From assembly GCF_000238355.1 (NCBI RefSeq), contig NZ_AHCA01000006.1, positions 124,001 to 188,000 of the forward strand: a stretch of 64,000 bases of DNA, read 5' to 3'. Below, one piece after another: positions 18,601 to 26,085 of the stretch. The stretch's first letter is position 1, and each line of letters begins with the position of its first letter. The DNA is from Pseudoalteromonas haloplanktis ATCC 14393 (GTDB lineage Bacteria > Pseudomonadota > Gammaproteobacteria > Enterobacterales > Alteromonadaceae). The position numbers and the translations under genes were made by a program. The notes beneath the pieces were generated by a model. That model made no database searches. It was given only the letters and a program-made list of their open reading frames with translations, and was not told where the DNA came from.

Positions 18601-18709
18601 GTGAGGCCGCGATAAGTGCGGTCGCTATTGCAGTTTTTGGAACTTTTAATGCGCGGTGTGTTGCATGCGCTAAAGAGCTAATATTGAAGGTTGGTGCATG
18701 TTTTTTCAT
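15686..18709 (-). CDS. Oar-like TonB-dependent receptor with carboxypeptidase-regulatory-like domain
   Basis: A 1007-residue receptor. After a long signal peptide (cleavage after AFA near 44) comes a carboxypeptidase-regulatory-like domain (about 48-135) with EDGSYDLPQLKPGTYELTF, then the TonB-box-like EVITVTGSK, a plug (SYGFDGVDVSLPMFGN) and a very large barrel ending LQLSVNFKF. This architecture is typical of Oar/OmpA-related receptors for oligosaccharides or peptides in Alteromonadales. Its place between namZ and the rpiR-type regulator suggests it brings murein oligomers, muropeptides or disaccharides through the outer membrane. The ligand is inferred from context only. Confidence 0.88.
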   Translation of the reverse strand: MKKHAPTFNISSLAHATHRALKVPKTAIATALIAASLASAPAFANLNGSIKGKVATEQANQSLAGITITASSNVMPKPRTVVTREDGSYDLPQLKPGTYELTFTDHNGVTQTMTVDVLLEQTSNVNVTLSGKKENVEVITVTGSKLFRQGNSSLSNSLGKKAIEGVPVGQDYRDLLKLVPGVELSQNATLGPSAGGSGVDNSYGFDGVDVSLPMFGNLASEPSTHDVEFVTMDRGGAKAVGFNRSGGLSINTVSKSGTDEFHGNVEYKAQPKTFVATPVGEESYELDKSWLTASLSGPLIEDSLYFYTSYYRPEETKENKNTAYGEVKDYKSVRDEYFGKLTWAPTDDILLNISQRTSEKVVEGRSIDAYEADSVSVGDTADQDIFTLDGSWILGSATTLSFQYSKFELETAGIPDTPLSVVPSLTGQLDLANLDQMGYFAVPSLLDADDNYTAAQIAAFNAGATPLINQYGYSENGQMKGGGGVGAYSQYDNIDFYRDSFEINLDHEFDWGDTYHTLHIGAEWKEGKEVLSRLSNGWGSISYVGGLDESLEDGSSAPVIYRAKVQQMSLVSGGSAVSAINSESESINFEINDSIEVGDWTYNIGVLVSRDTWYGQGLREKSGTISGYETAPGNKYKMYQTDWSDMIQPRLGATWTYSEEDSIFANFSMYNPEASSLSRAASWDRNTRAEIEVEFDAAGNVIYAEPRQGSSGKIFADDLTPRRITEFTLGTTKYVGSDLVLRAHVRHRKGNHFWEDMPNDARLTDYSGVDAEGVPQHIADQGLYVDNLADIIKEIGGSSYVIAEVDGGETKYWEASIEAEYLGENSYVNASYVWSHYYGNFDQDNTAATNDANTFIGSSNYGDGRGRYSWDYKYGTLSGDKPHLVKVYGYYTVPWQANVGAYFVFQSGKPWETWDGSIYGYSTSSTSRYSEPAGSRRSASHWQLDLNYTQDFKLTGNFEMQFRADLFNVFNRQTGYDINPYVSNENFGEARSYYNPRSLQLSVNFKF

Positions 18710-18790
18710 TGTTTCCCCGTCCTTTATTATAATTTGTCTATCGCTCTGGACTTAATACTCACGCTAGAGTCATAAACTTGTTGCCAATAT

Positions 18791-18819
18791 ATTAAACAGC
18801 TGTTGCAGAGAATGGTCAA
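18791..18819 (-). promoter_or_regulatory. sigma-70-like promoter of the receptor gene with palindrome in spacer
   Basis: On the minus strand TTGACC (18819-18814) and TTTAAT (18796-18791) are separated by exactly 17 bases. Each matches consensus in five of six positions. AACAGCTGTT (18795-18804) is a perfect 10-bp palindrome that starts within the -10 element, a possible regulator site. The leader to the ATG at 18709 would be about 75 bases. Confidence 0.65.
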
Positions 18820-19157
18820 GAATATTTTTTTCTATAAATAAAATTTAATTAAAATAAAATATATAAATCTTGGCAAGGTGACGGCTTAAAATTTAGTGGT
18901 ATTTTGCGTGATATGAAGTGATTATCGAATTTGATTTTTATAAGTGATTGTTTTTGTTTTAATTTTAAGTTTGTTGGTTTAGTTTTTTTTGTATTTAAAG
19001 TAGGGAAAAAGTATTTTTTTAGTATGATTTTAAATCTAAATAGGTGTTTTTATAGGAACTAAAAAATTACATAAAATATTTTTTGTTAAAATAATTTATA
19101 TTTTTTGATAAAGGAACAGTGTTTAATGAGATACGCAGGATACGTGTGTAATAAAGC

Positions 19158-19182
19158 AAACAGGTATGACTCATACCTGTTT
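19158..19182 (-). terminator. hairpin terminator of the rpiR-type gene
   Basis: AAACAGGTATG (19158-19168), loop ACT, CATACCTGTTT (19172-19182) forms an 11-bp perfect stem 13 bases after the regulator stop codon. On the minus strand it is followed by a T-rich TTTGCTTTATT stretch. Confidence 0.75.
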
Positions 19183-19194
19183 GATCAACACGCT

Positions 19195-20040
19195 TTAGTG
19201 GTTTCTGAACTCACCAACCACGTCGTTCGAATGTTCTAACAATTTACGACCTTGGCGGCTTGATTGTGTTAGGGCAATGAATAGAATATCAATAACAAAA
19301 TCTTGTGCAGTACGAGCAAGAATAGAGGATAACCGTACAGACTCTTCTTCAGCTACAGAGTACAGCCTCACGTTGGCTTGATCAGCAACTGGGTTACTAC
19401 CAAACTTAGTGACTGAGATCACGGAACTGTCGTTCATTTTTGCTTGTTTAACGACTTCTGCTATTTCTCTGGTGACACCAGACTCACTGATCGCGATAAC
19501 TAAATCGCCTTTAGCAAAAGTTGATACATACGCAAGTTGCGCATGACCATCAGGTTCTGCAATGGCTGGCATGCCTAATTTTTGTAGTTTATAAGAGAAA
19601 TCTTTTGCTACCAAAGCGGAGCCGCCTAGACCACAAATTAAAATTCGTTTTGCTGACTTCAATAAACCAACTGCCTGCTCAATTGCGGTTGCTTCATTGA
19701 GGTTTTTAGTTTCAGTCAGCACGGCCAGTTTACTGCTGAGTAGCTTTTCAGCAATTTGCTCTAAAGAATCGTTTAACGTGATTTTTCCGTGTAGTTTTGG
19801 TTCTGACGTTTCATCATTGAGTGCGTCAATAACAGCCAGCTTAAAAGCAGGAAAACCTTTATAACCCAGTTTTTGCGAAAATTTCACAACACTCGACTGA
19901 CTTACACCCACCACTTTAGCCAGCTCTACTGATGAGAGATTGCGAATTGCATTAGCTGAGTTCAACGTGAAATCGGCTAGTTTAGCTTCGCTGCTCGACA
20001 GAGATTGACGTAAGGCTTTAATTTTTACAAATGTAGACAT
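19195..20040 (-). CDS. RpiR-family transcriptional regulator, MurR-like
   Basis: A 281-residue regulator: N-terminal HTH_6 domain (about 1-75) with LAKVVGVSQSSVVKFSQKLG as recognition region, then a SIS sugar-phosphate domain from about 125 (LICGLGGSALVAKDFSYKL, VIAISESGVTREIAEVV). E. coli MurR of this family represses murQP and responds to MurNAc-6-phosphate. The location in a murein island with murQ strongly suggests the same ligand, probably as a repressor of the flanking operons. It is divergent from the amidase gene; the intervening 480 bases hold repeated TTGGAATA elements. Confidence 0.88.
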   Translation of the reverse strand: MSTFVKIKALRQSLSSSEAKLADFTLNSANAIRNLSSVELAKVVGVSQSSVVKFSQKLGYKGFPAFKLAVIDALNDETSEPKLHGKITLNDSLEQIAEKLLSSKLAVLTETKNLNEATAIEQAVGLLKSAKRILICGLGGSALVAKDFSYKLQKLGMPAIAEPDGHAQLAYVSTFAKGDLVIAISESGVTREIAEVVKQAKMNDSSVISVTKFGSNPVADQANVRLYSVAEEESVRLSSILARTAQDFVIDILFIALTQSSRQGRKLLEHSNDVVGEFRNH

Positions 20041-20191
20041 ACTACTCGCTTATTTTTATATTTGGCGTATTTATAGCATTAATCGAAATAAGTTTGTACT
20101 CAATTTGGGTTCAAATGTAACTATCTTTGCTTTACTCTTGTGCCTATGCGTACAAAACAAATAAATTATTCGTGTTCAACGATATTATGTT

Positions 20192-20230
20192 TTGGAATAC
20201 TCTTCAAGAATAATTGGAATAATATAATTT
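20192..20230. promoter_or_regulatory. paired TTGGAATA elements with TATAAT, candidate RpiR control region
   Basis: TTGGAATA occurs at 20192-20199 and 20214-20221, 22 bases apart, about two helical turns. The second copy continues as TTGGAATAATATAA, sharing the 12-mer TGGAATAATATA with the inverted repeat at 10288, and contains a perfect TATAAT (20223-20228). A TTCCAA in the opposite orientation is at 20302. The layout suits autoregulation plus control of the amidase gene. The binder is inferred. Confidence 0.5.
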
Positions 20231-20305
20231 TAATTAGCCAAATTTACAACAACCAATAAGACTAAGTAATAGATTTGTTTACTGTGAATGAAATTACTGC
20301 GTTCC

Positions 20306-20324
20306 AATTCGAGATAAAATATCT
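20306..20324. promoter_or_regulatory. AT-rich motif shared with the upstream region of the NhaC-like gene
   Basis: AATTCGAGATAAAATA (20306-20321) matches AATTGAAGATAAAATA (23065-23080) at 14 of 16 positions. Here AGATA-AAA-TATCT (20312-20324) is also a short palindrome; the symmetry is absent from the second copy. It lies in the leader of the amidase gene. Confidence 0.3.
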
Positions 20325-20520
20325 TTTATTTTATGTTTTAACTAAATAAATTATTTACAAACTGTTTCACTATGCTAATGTTTAGAACGTAGAACTACAT
20401 CCTGTTGTGCATACTAAAATGGCAACACTAAGACTATATTTATTTGCTTATGTAATGCATTTATCACTATCAGTGATACGCTTGTTGGTGCTTACCTTGG
20501 CAATCAGTAATGAGAAGGTT

Positions 20521-22968
20521 ATGACGTTTTTATCTTGGTTTAAAAAACTTAGTTTAGCTGCTGCAACTGCACTTTTAGTTAGCTGTGCTTCAACTCCCTA
20601 CGAATTTACTCAATCTGCTAATTATAGCCATCGCGTTAAGTTTTTGGTGATGCATTACACTGCCATTGATTATGAAAAATCAATGCGAGTACTCGTTGAA
20701 GAAGGTGGTTTGAGTGCCCATTACTTATTACCTGAGTCGAATGATCCCAGTTACCCAGAAGATGAATTAAAAGTTATTCAACTTGTTGATGAACATGACC
20801 GAGCATGGCATGCAGGGCGAAGCTACTGGCAGGGCCGTGAAGATTTAAACGATCAATCAATTGGCATTGAAATTGTTAATGTACCGACTTGCCATTACCC
20901 AGAGGTGAAGCCTGAAGTTCATTTAGAAAATGACGCATCTAAGCTGTGTATTTTCCCTGACTATGACGCTAAGCAAATGGCGTTATTAATTGAGCTAAGT
21001 AAAGGCATTTTAGAAAGAAACCCAGATATTGGCCCAACTCAAGTAGTAGGGCACTCAGACATAGCACCAACACGTAAAAATGATCCCGGACCGCGTTTTC
21101 CGTGGTATCAATTATACCAAGCTGGCATTGGTGCATGGTATGACAGTGATACTGTTGATAAGTATTGGCAGCAATTTAGCGTAGTAAAACCGTCAATTGG
21201 TTTAATGCAAAAAGCATTACGCGCTTATGGCTACGACATACACGCAACTAACCAGCTTGATCCACAAACGCTTGATACGCTGAGCGCCTTTCAAATGCAC
21301 TTTTTACCGTGGCATGTTAGCGGTAATGCAGATGCACGTAGCGCGGCAGTACTATTTGCTTTGATGGAAAAGTATTTCCCGAAAAAAGCGGCTAAATTAA
21401 TGCTGCAATATCAGCAACAACAAACAACACCCGAGCCGATAGTAAAACCACTCGCAAATGCGCAAGTGGTTATGCAAATTCCAAACCCTAATCCAAGTTC
21501 GCGTACGTTTGTAAATGACCGAGGTACGTTTAAAGCGTACAAAGGCCGAGGCCACATCATCATCGAAAATAACACCGCAACGAGTGCTGATATTTTCATA
21601 AATGGTGAAAAAATAAATATAGCTCAGCCACTTACTGCTAATAAACTATATGAATACAGCTTATCAAAACGCACTCATAATGGTGTAAATACCTTTAAAG
21701 TTGAAAATGTGCAACCTGAAGGGGCAAGTTTAACTCTGCGTTTTCCTTATCCTACTTTAGCGACTACACCGGCTAAAAAGAATGCCTTTAAACAAGTCGA
21801 TAGTTTAATTAACCAAGAAATCGCACAGGGGTTTCCGGGGGCGGTGCTTGCAGTGATCAAAGACGGTCAACTGGTTAAATTAAGCCATTATGGGGATGCA
21901 AAAAAATACCAAGCTGATGGCTCATTATTATCCCAGCCGCAGCCAATGAAAAGTGATACGTTATTTGATATCGCTTCTAATTCAAAGATGTTTGCCACCA
22001 ATTTAGCATTAATGAAATTAGCCAGTGAAGGCAAAGTGGATGTAGAAAAACCCCTGTTTTACTACCTACCAGAATTTAGAGGAGCAGGGCGCGAGCAGCG
22101 TTTAGTGAAAGATTTACTGACTCACAGCGCAGGATACCCAGCAGTGGTTGATTTTCATCGTAAAGATAATAAATTTGGTGAGCGATTCTTTTCTCAAAAT
22201 AGTTTACGTACCAAAAATTTATTACTGACTGGCGTGCCGTTTGTGGCGGGTCGCAACGTTAAACATTTATACTCGGACGTAGATTACATGCTACTTGGTG
22301 TGTTAGTTGAGCGACTTTCAGGCCAATCCCTTGATAATTACGTAGAAGGGCAAATTTATCAGCCGCTTGGCTTAAGCCATACACTCTATAACCCATTGCA
22401 AAAAGGCTTTACTAAAAACCAAATTGCCGCCACTGAATTGCAAGGTAACACCCGTGGTGGGCGAATCAATTTTGATAACGTTCGCACTGATGTTTTACAA
22501 GGGCAAGTGCATGACGAAAAAGCCTTCTATGCACTCGGTGGTGTTGCAGGACATGCCGGGTTATTTAGCACAGGACAAGATTTAAGTGTACTTGCGCAAC
22601 TATTATTAAATCGTGGTGGTTATGGCGATAAACAAATGTTTACCCCACAAGTACTTGAGCAATTTATTGGCCCACAAGCAAGTGATGAAAGCTATGGTTT
22701 GGGTTGGCGTCGTGCCGGTCACGGTGCATTAAAATGGCATTTTGGCCCCTATGCAAGTGAGCAGGCGTATGGTCATACTGGTTGGACGGGCACGGTAACA
22801 GTGATTGATCCCGTTTATGACTTAGCCATTGTTTTACTCACCAATACACGCCATTCGCCGATAGAGGGCAGTGAAAAACACTATGAATTTGTGGGCAAAA
22901 AATTCGAGACCGGTAAATATGGCTCAATTATTTCTCTGATTTATGAAGCAATACTAAATAAGCAGTGA
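20521..22968 (+). CDS. lipoprotein fusing AmiD-like amidase, peptidoglycan-binding domain and YfeW-like serine hydrolase
   Basis: I choose the ATG at 20521 (GAGAAGG just upstream) because it begins a clean lipoprotein signal with lipobox LVSC (Cys22); the frame is open to 20407. Of 815 residues, 35-200 are an N-acetylmuramoyl-L-alanine amidase of the AmpD/AmiD type with zinc ligands His45 (VMHYTA), His178 (VGHSD) and Asp188 (KNDPGPRF). About 215-290 is a PG_binding_1-like helical domain, 310-410 a beta-rich linker, and 422-815 a class C/PBP4B-like serine hydrolase with Ser486-x-x-Lys489 (ASNSK), Tyr584-Ser-Asp586 and His752-Thr-Gly754. E. coli encodes AmiD and YfeW separately, the latter in the murQP operon. 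The fusion should cut the lactyl-amide bond and process stem peptides at the outer membrane. Confidence 0.92.
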   Translation: MTFLSWFKKLSLAAATALLVSCASTPYEFTQSANYSHRVKFLVMHYTAIDYEKSMRVLVEEGGLSAHYLLPESNDPSYPEDELKVIQLVDEHDRAWHAGRSYWQGREDLNDQSIGIEIVNVPTCHYPEVKPEVHLENDASKLCIFPDYDAKQMALLIELSKGILERNPDIGPTQVVGHSDIAPTRKNDPGPRFPWYQLYQAGIGAWYDSDTVDKYWQQFSVVKPSIGLMQKALRAYGYDIHATNQLDPQTLDTLSAFQMHFLPWHVSGNADARSAAVLFALMEKYFPKKAAKLMLQYQQQQTTPEPIVKPLANAQVVMQIPNPNPSSRTFVNDRGTFKAYKGRGHIIIENNTATSADIFINGEKINIAQPLTANKLYEYSLSKRTHNGVNTFKVENVQPEGASLTLRFPYPTLATTPAKKNAFKQVDSLINQEIAQGFPGAVLAVIKDGQLVKLSHYGDAKKYQADGSLLSQPQPMKSDTLFDIASNSKMFATNLALMKLASEGKVDVEKPLFYYLPEFRGAGREQRLVKDLLTHSAGYPAVVDFHRKDNKFGERFFSQNSLRTKNLLLTGVPFVAGRNVKHLYSDVDYMLLGVLVERLSGQSLDNYVEGQIYQPLGLSHTLYNPLQKGFTKNQIAATELQGNTRGGRINFDNVRTDVLQGQVHDEKAFYALGGVAGHAGLFSTGQDLSVLAQLLLNRGGYGDKQMFTPQVLEQFIGPQASDESYGLGWRRAGHGALKWHFGPYASEQAYGHTGWTGTVTVIDPVYDLAIVLLTNTRHSPIEGSEKHYEFVGKKFETGKYGSIISLIYEAILNKQ

Positions 22969-23120
22969 GTTAAAAGGCGCTGCTTATCTTGTCGCTGACC
23001 GATTTAAGTTGTGTTTATTGCTGAACTGATTAAGCTAATGGGTTTGTTCTAACCTTCAACGCAGAATTGAAGATAAAATAATTATAACGGCGGCGTGGTC
23101 GCTACATAAAAGGTTACTGT

Positions 23121-24497
23121 ATGTCTTGGTATTCAATTTTACCGCCGCTAATTGCGATTTTAATCGTGTTTTGGCGTAAAGAAGTAATAATGGCGCTACT
23201 TGTCGCGGTTGCTTCTTCTGAATTTTTGTTAGCACTGCAAGGTGATGGCAACACGCTTTTTAATACATTTATAAATACCATTGAACGCGTAGTCAGTGTT
23301 GCAAGCTCACCGGGTAATAGCCGTATCCTGATCTTTAGTATTTTGATCGGGGCATTACTTGCTTACATTCGTGAATCAGGTGGTGTAGCAGCAACAGTTA
23401 ATATGTTGATGAACAAAGGCGTGGCAAAAAGTAAACGCCAAGTTGGTTTTTTAACTATGTTCTCGGGTATTGCGGTATTTATTGAATCTAACTTAAGTGT
23501 ACTTACCGCGGGTATTTTATCCCGTGGGTTATTTGATAAATTTAAAATGAGCCGAGCGCGCCTTGCGTACATTATTGATAGTACCAGTGCGCCAGTGTGT
23601 ATCTTAATTTTACTCAATGGCTGGGGCGCTTACGTGCTCGGCTTACTAGGTAACTATGAAATGTCAGAATCGGCAGTGTCGGTGTTATGGGGCAGTATCG
23701 GCTATAACTTTTACGCCATTATTACCTTACTGATTGTGTTTTATACTATTTCATTTGATAAAGTGCATGGCCCACTTAAAAAAGCAGAAGAACAATTAGA
23801 ACACCAAAAAACAGAGCTACAAGAAGAAGTAAAAGGCACTAAAGCACGTTTTATGTTGGTTCCTTTACTTACGTTGATCGGCAGCATGGTTGGCTTTATG
23901 TATTGGTCTGGTGATGGCGATATTGCCAGTGGTAGTGGTTCTAAATCAGTATTGTATGCAACCATTTTAGCCTGTGTTGTGGCCTACTTTCTAATGGTGA
24001 CTTCTCGCCAGTTTACTCATCATAAGCTGGTGGATATTGGCTTTAAAGGCATGGGTGAATTACTGCCATTAGTTGCCATTGTATTGCTTTCACTGACTTT
24101 AGGCGCAAGCTTAAAAGACTTAGGTACTGGTGTATTTGTAGCAGGGCTAGTGGGTGATTACTTACCTATCTACCTAGTGGTACCAGTGTTATTTGTAACA
24201 GGCGCGGTGATCTCTTTCACCACAGGGACATCATGGGGCACCTTTGCAATACTTATCCCAATTGGTGTGCCGCTAATTCAAGCGCTTGGTTTACCACCTT
24301 CATTAGTAATTGCGGCTATTTTAGGTGGCGGCGTATTTGGTGATCACTGTTCACCTATATCCGACACCAGTGCTGTGTCTGCAATTGCCTCAGGGTGTGA
24401 TTTACTTACGCACGTTAAAACGCAAATGCCGTATGCACTGTTTGCCGGCGGTTTAACATTTGTGGCCTACCTCATTACAAGCATTATTGTTTTATAA
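23121..24497 (+). CDS. NhaC-type Na+/H+ antiporter-family carrier
   Basis: A 458-residue protein with about 11 membrane helices. The family features include AVFIESNLSVLTAGILSR, a central cytoplasmic charged loop (about 215-240), TTGTSWGTFAILIP and GGGVFGDHCSPISDTS near 405, typical of the NhaC family within the ion-transporter superfamily. Members exchange sodium with protons or with organic anions/amino acids. It follows the amidase gene by 152 bases and ends at a strong terminator, so it probably belongs to the murein regulon: either restoring the sodium gradient used by the symporter, or carrying a breakdown product such as dipeptide or lactate. Substrate not shown. Confidence 0.82.
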   Translation: MSWYSILPPLIAILIVFWRKEVIMALLVAVASSEFLLALQGDGNTLFNTFINTIERVVSVASSPGNSRILIFSILIGALLAYIRESGGVAATVNMLMNKGVAKSKRQVGFLTMFSGIAVFIESNLSVLTAGILSRGLFDKFKMSRARLAYIIDSTSAPVCILILLNGWGAYVLGLLGNYEMSESAVSVLWGSIGYNFYAIITLLIVFYTISFDKVHGPLKKAEEQLEHQKTELQEEVKGTKARFMLVPLLTLIGSMVGFMYWSGDGDIASGSGSKSVLYATILACVVAYFLMVTSRQFTHHKLVDIGFKGMGELLPLVAIVLLSLTLGASLKDLGTGVFVAGLVGDYLPIYLVVPVLFVTGAVISFTTGTSWGTFAILIPIGVPLIQALGLPPSLVIAAILGGGVFGDHCSPISDTSAVSAIASGCDLLTHVKTQMPYALFAGGLTFVAYLITSIIVL

Positions 24498-24520
24498 ATA
24501 CTAGTTTTAAGCTGTAAGTA

Positions 24521-24548
24521 AAAAACCACAGAGAAGTCTGTGGTTTTT
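24521..24548 (+). terminator. strong terminator closing the murein island
   Basis: AAAAACCACAGA (24521-24532), loop GAAG, TCTGTGGTTTTT (24537-24548), then more T residues. The 12-bp stem is the end of the NhaC-like transcript. Confidence 0.92.
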
Positions 24549-24561
24549 TTATTGCTTGTTA

Positions 24562-24630
24562 CGTAGGTCGTCATTTATGGCGACACATGTCGAATCACTT
24601 ACAAAGTTACGGACTAAAGTCCGACCTAAA
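24562..24630. repeat. inverted pair of REP-like elements
   Basis: GTAGGTCG with a TTATGG centre starts at 24563 and an opposite GGACTAAAGTCCGACCTA ends at 24628. The paired TAGGTCG / CGACCTA ends resemble the GTAGGTCG elements of the repeat field at 26.1-26.6 kb. This looks like a small BIME-type couple after the terminator; the remaining 170 bases to the next gene show nothing clear. Confidence 0.5.
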
Positions 24631-24801
24631 AGAGTATGGATTGAAACCTTCAAGCGAAATAAATTTCACGCCTACAGTATCTGATTCACCTCAGCAGCGA
24701 GTATGCACCAACGACTTAAAGCTTATGACTTACAGCTTAAAGCCCCTTTACTCTTTCCCCTTGTGACTCGCTAAATTGTTTTGCTTTGCTCTACCAACCT
24801 A

Positions 24802-25938
24802 CTATTTAGGTACAACCTTATAAATACCCATACCGTCAATGCCCAGATATATATCACCATTCGGGTGAGTGGCAATACTGCGCACGCGGCCAGCGCCTTC
24901 AAACAGTTTACTGTGGCCCGTTACTTTGTTGCCATCGAGCTCAACTAACACTAAATGAGCAAATTTCATTGCACCAACAAGTACGTGACCTTGCCACTGC
25001 GGGTATTTGCTACTTGTTACAAACTCCATCCCAGAAGGTGCGATAGACGGCACCCACACCCAATCAGGTTGCTCCATGCCTTCACGGCTGGTTTCGTCGG
25101 TGATTTTTGTGCCGATGTAGTTAATACCGTGGGTTACTTCTGGCCAGCCGTAGTTTGCACCCGCTTTAATAATATTGATTTCATCGCCACCACGCGGGCC
25201 ATGCTCATGGCTCCAAATTGCCCCAGTCTGTGGGTGCATCGCCATACCTTGCGGGTTGCGGTGACCATACGAATAAATACTTTTACGTGCGTTTGGCTTA
25301 TTTACAAATGGGTTTGATTCAGGAATTGAGCCATCGCTATTAATGCGATGAATTTTACCTGCGTCATACTCTAAGCTTTGTGGGTGAACATCACGTGCGC
25401 CACGATCGCCAATCGAAAAGAACAAATAGCCATCTTTATCAAACTCAATGCGCGATCCATAGTGTTTAGTGGTGGTAGTGTTTGGTGTACCGTCGAATAA
25501 TAATTGCGTATCGACGAGTGCCATATCTTTTAACCGTGCACGCATGATTGAGGTATTATAGCCTTCTTCATCACCTTCATAACCAGAGTATGAAAAGTAA
25601 ATCCAGCCATTGTCTTTAAAATTAGGATCAAGCTCAATATCTAATAAGCCACCTTGACCCTCAGCATGCACTTTTGGCACACCAGAGATTTTTTGCTCTA
25701 GCAATTTACCACCACGAATGAGCCTAAGTTCACCTGCACGGTCTGTTACCAATAAATCTTGCTCGTTAAGCCACGCCATTCCCCACGGGATTTGCACGCC
25801 TTTGGCCACTAACTCAAGCTGATACTTATCAGCGCTTTTAGCGACAGGAATTTCTTGTTCAAGTTGCTGCGCACACGCTTGCAAACTGGTTACACTGAGA
25901 AGAGTGACGACTAAACTGCTACAAAAAGACTTTTTCAT
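24802..25938 (-). CDS. PQQ-dependent aldose sugar dehydrogenase-type protein
   Basis: A 378-residue exported protein of the soluble glucose/aldose dehydrogenase family (GSDH, as E. coli YliI/Asd). Motifs include PWGMAWLNEQDLLVTDRAG at about 51, GQGGLLDIELDPNF, HYGSRIEFDKDGYLFFSIGD, SYGHRNPQGMA and SHEHGPRGGDEIN, the last two carrying the PQQ-site His and Arg residues. The signal ends LQAC (Cys22), so it may be a lipoprotein. The usual reaction is oxidation of aldose sugars in the periplasm using PQQ; whether this host makes PQQ is not visible. It is transcribed alone toward the murein island. Confidence 0.88.
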   Translation of the reverse strand: MKKSFCSSLVVTLLSVTSLQACAQQLEQEIPVAKSADKYQLELVAKGVQIPWGMAWLNEQDLLVTDRAGELRLIRGGKLLEQKISGVPKVHAEGQGGLLDIELDPNFKDNGWIYFSYSGYEGDEEGYNTSIMRARLKDMALVDTQLLFDGTPNTTTTKHYGSRIEFDKDGYLFFSIGDRGARDVHPQSLEYDAGKIHRINSDGSIPESNPFVNKPNARKSIYSYGHRNPQGMAMHPQTGAIWSHEHGPRGGDEINIIKAGANYGWPEVTHGINYIGTKITDETSREGMEQPDWVWVPSIAPSGMEFVTSSKYPQWQGHVLVGAMKFAHLVLVELDGNKVTGHSKLFEGAGRVRSIATHPNGDIYLGIDGMGIYKVVPK

Positions 25939-26085
25939 GGTAACTCCAATTTATTAAACACGATGACATTAGCCTAGCGTGTTATAAGTGAAATTGTTAT
26001 GAACATTTACTAAAGTGCGACTATCTACTGGAAATGTAAGATAAATGACGGGGTTAATACGCTGGTGCTGTTGGTAGTAGCTTCA

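Larger units (their letters stand above)
18710..19194. other. long AT-rich intergenic region upstream of the receptor gene
   Basis: About 485 bases without a convincing gene, extremely AT-rich between 18820 and 19130. It holds the receptor promoter near 18791-18819 and the terminator of the regulator gene at 19158-19182; no ORF or repeat of note was seen in the rest. Confidence 0.7.

Noticed and set aside
24955..25317. 120-codon plus-strand frame in the sugar dehydrogenase
   Set aside because: Antisense to conserved dehydrogenase motifs, Cys/His-rich and without a ribosome-binding site.
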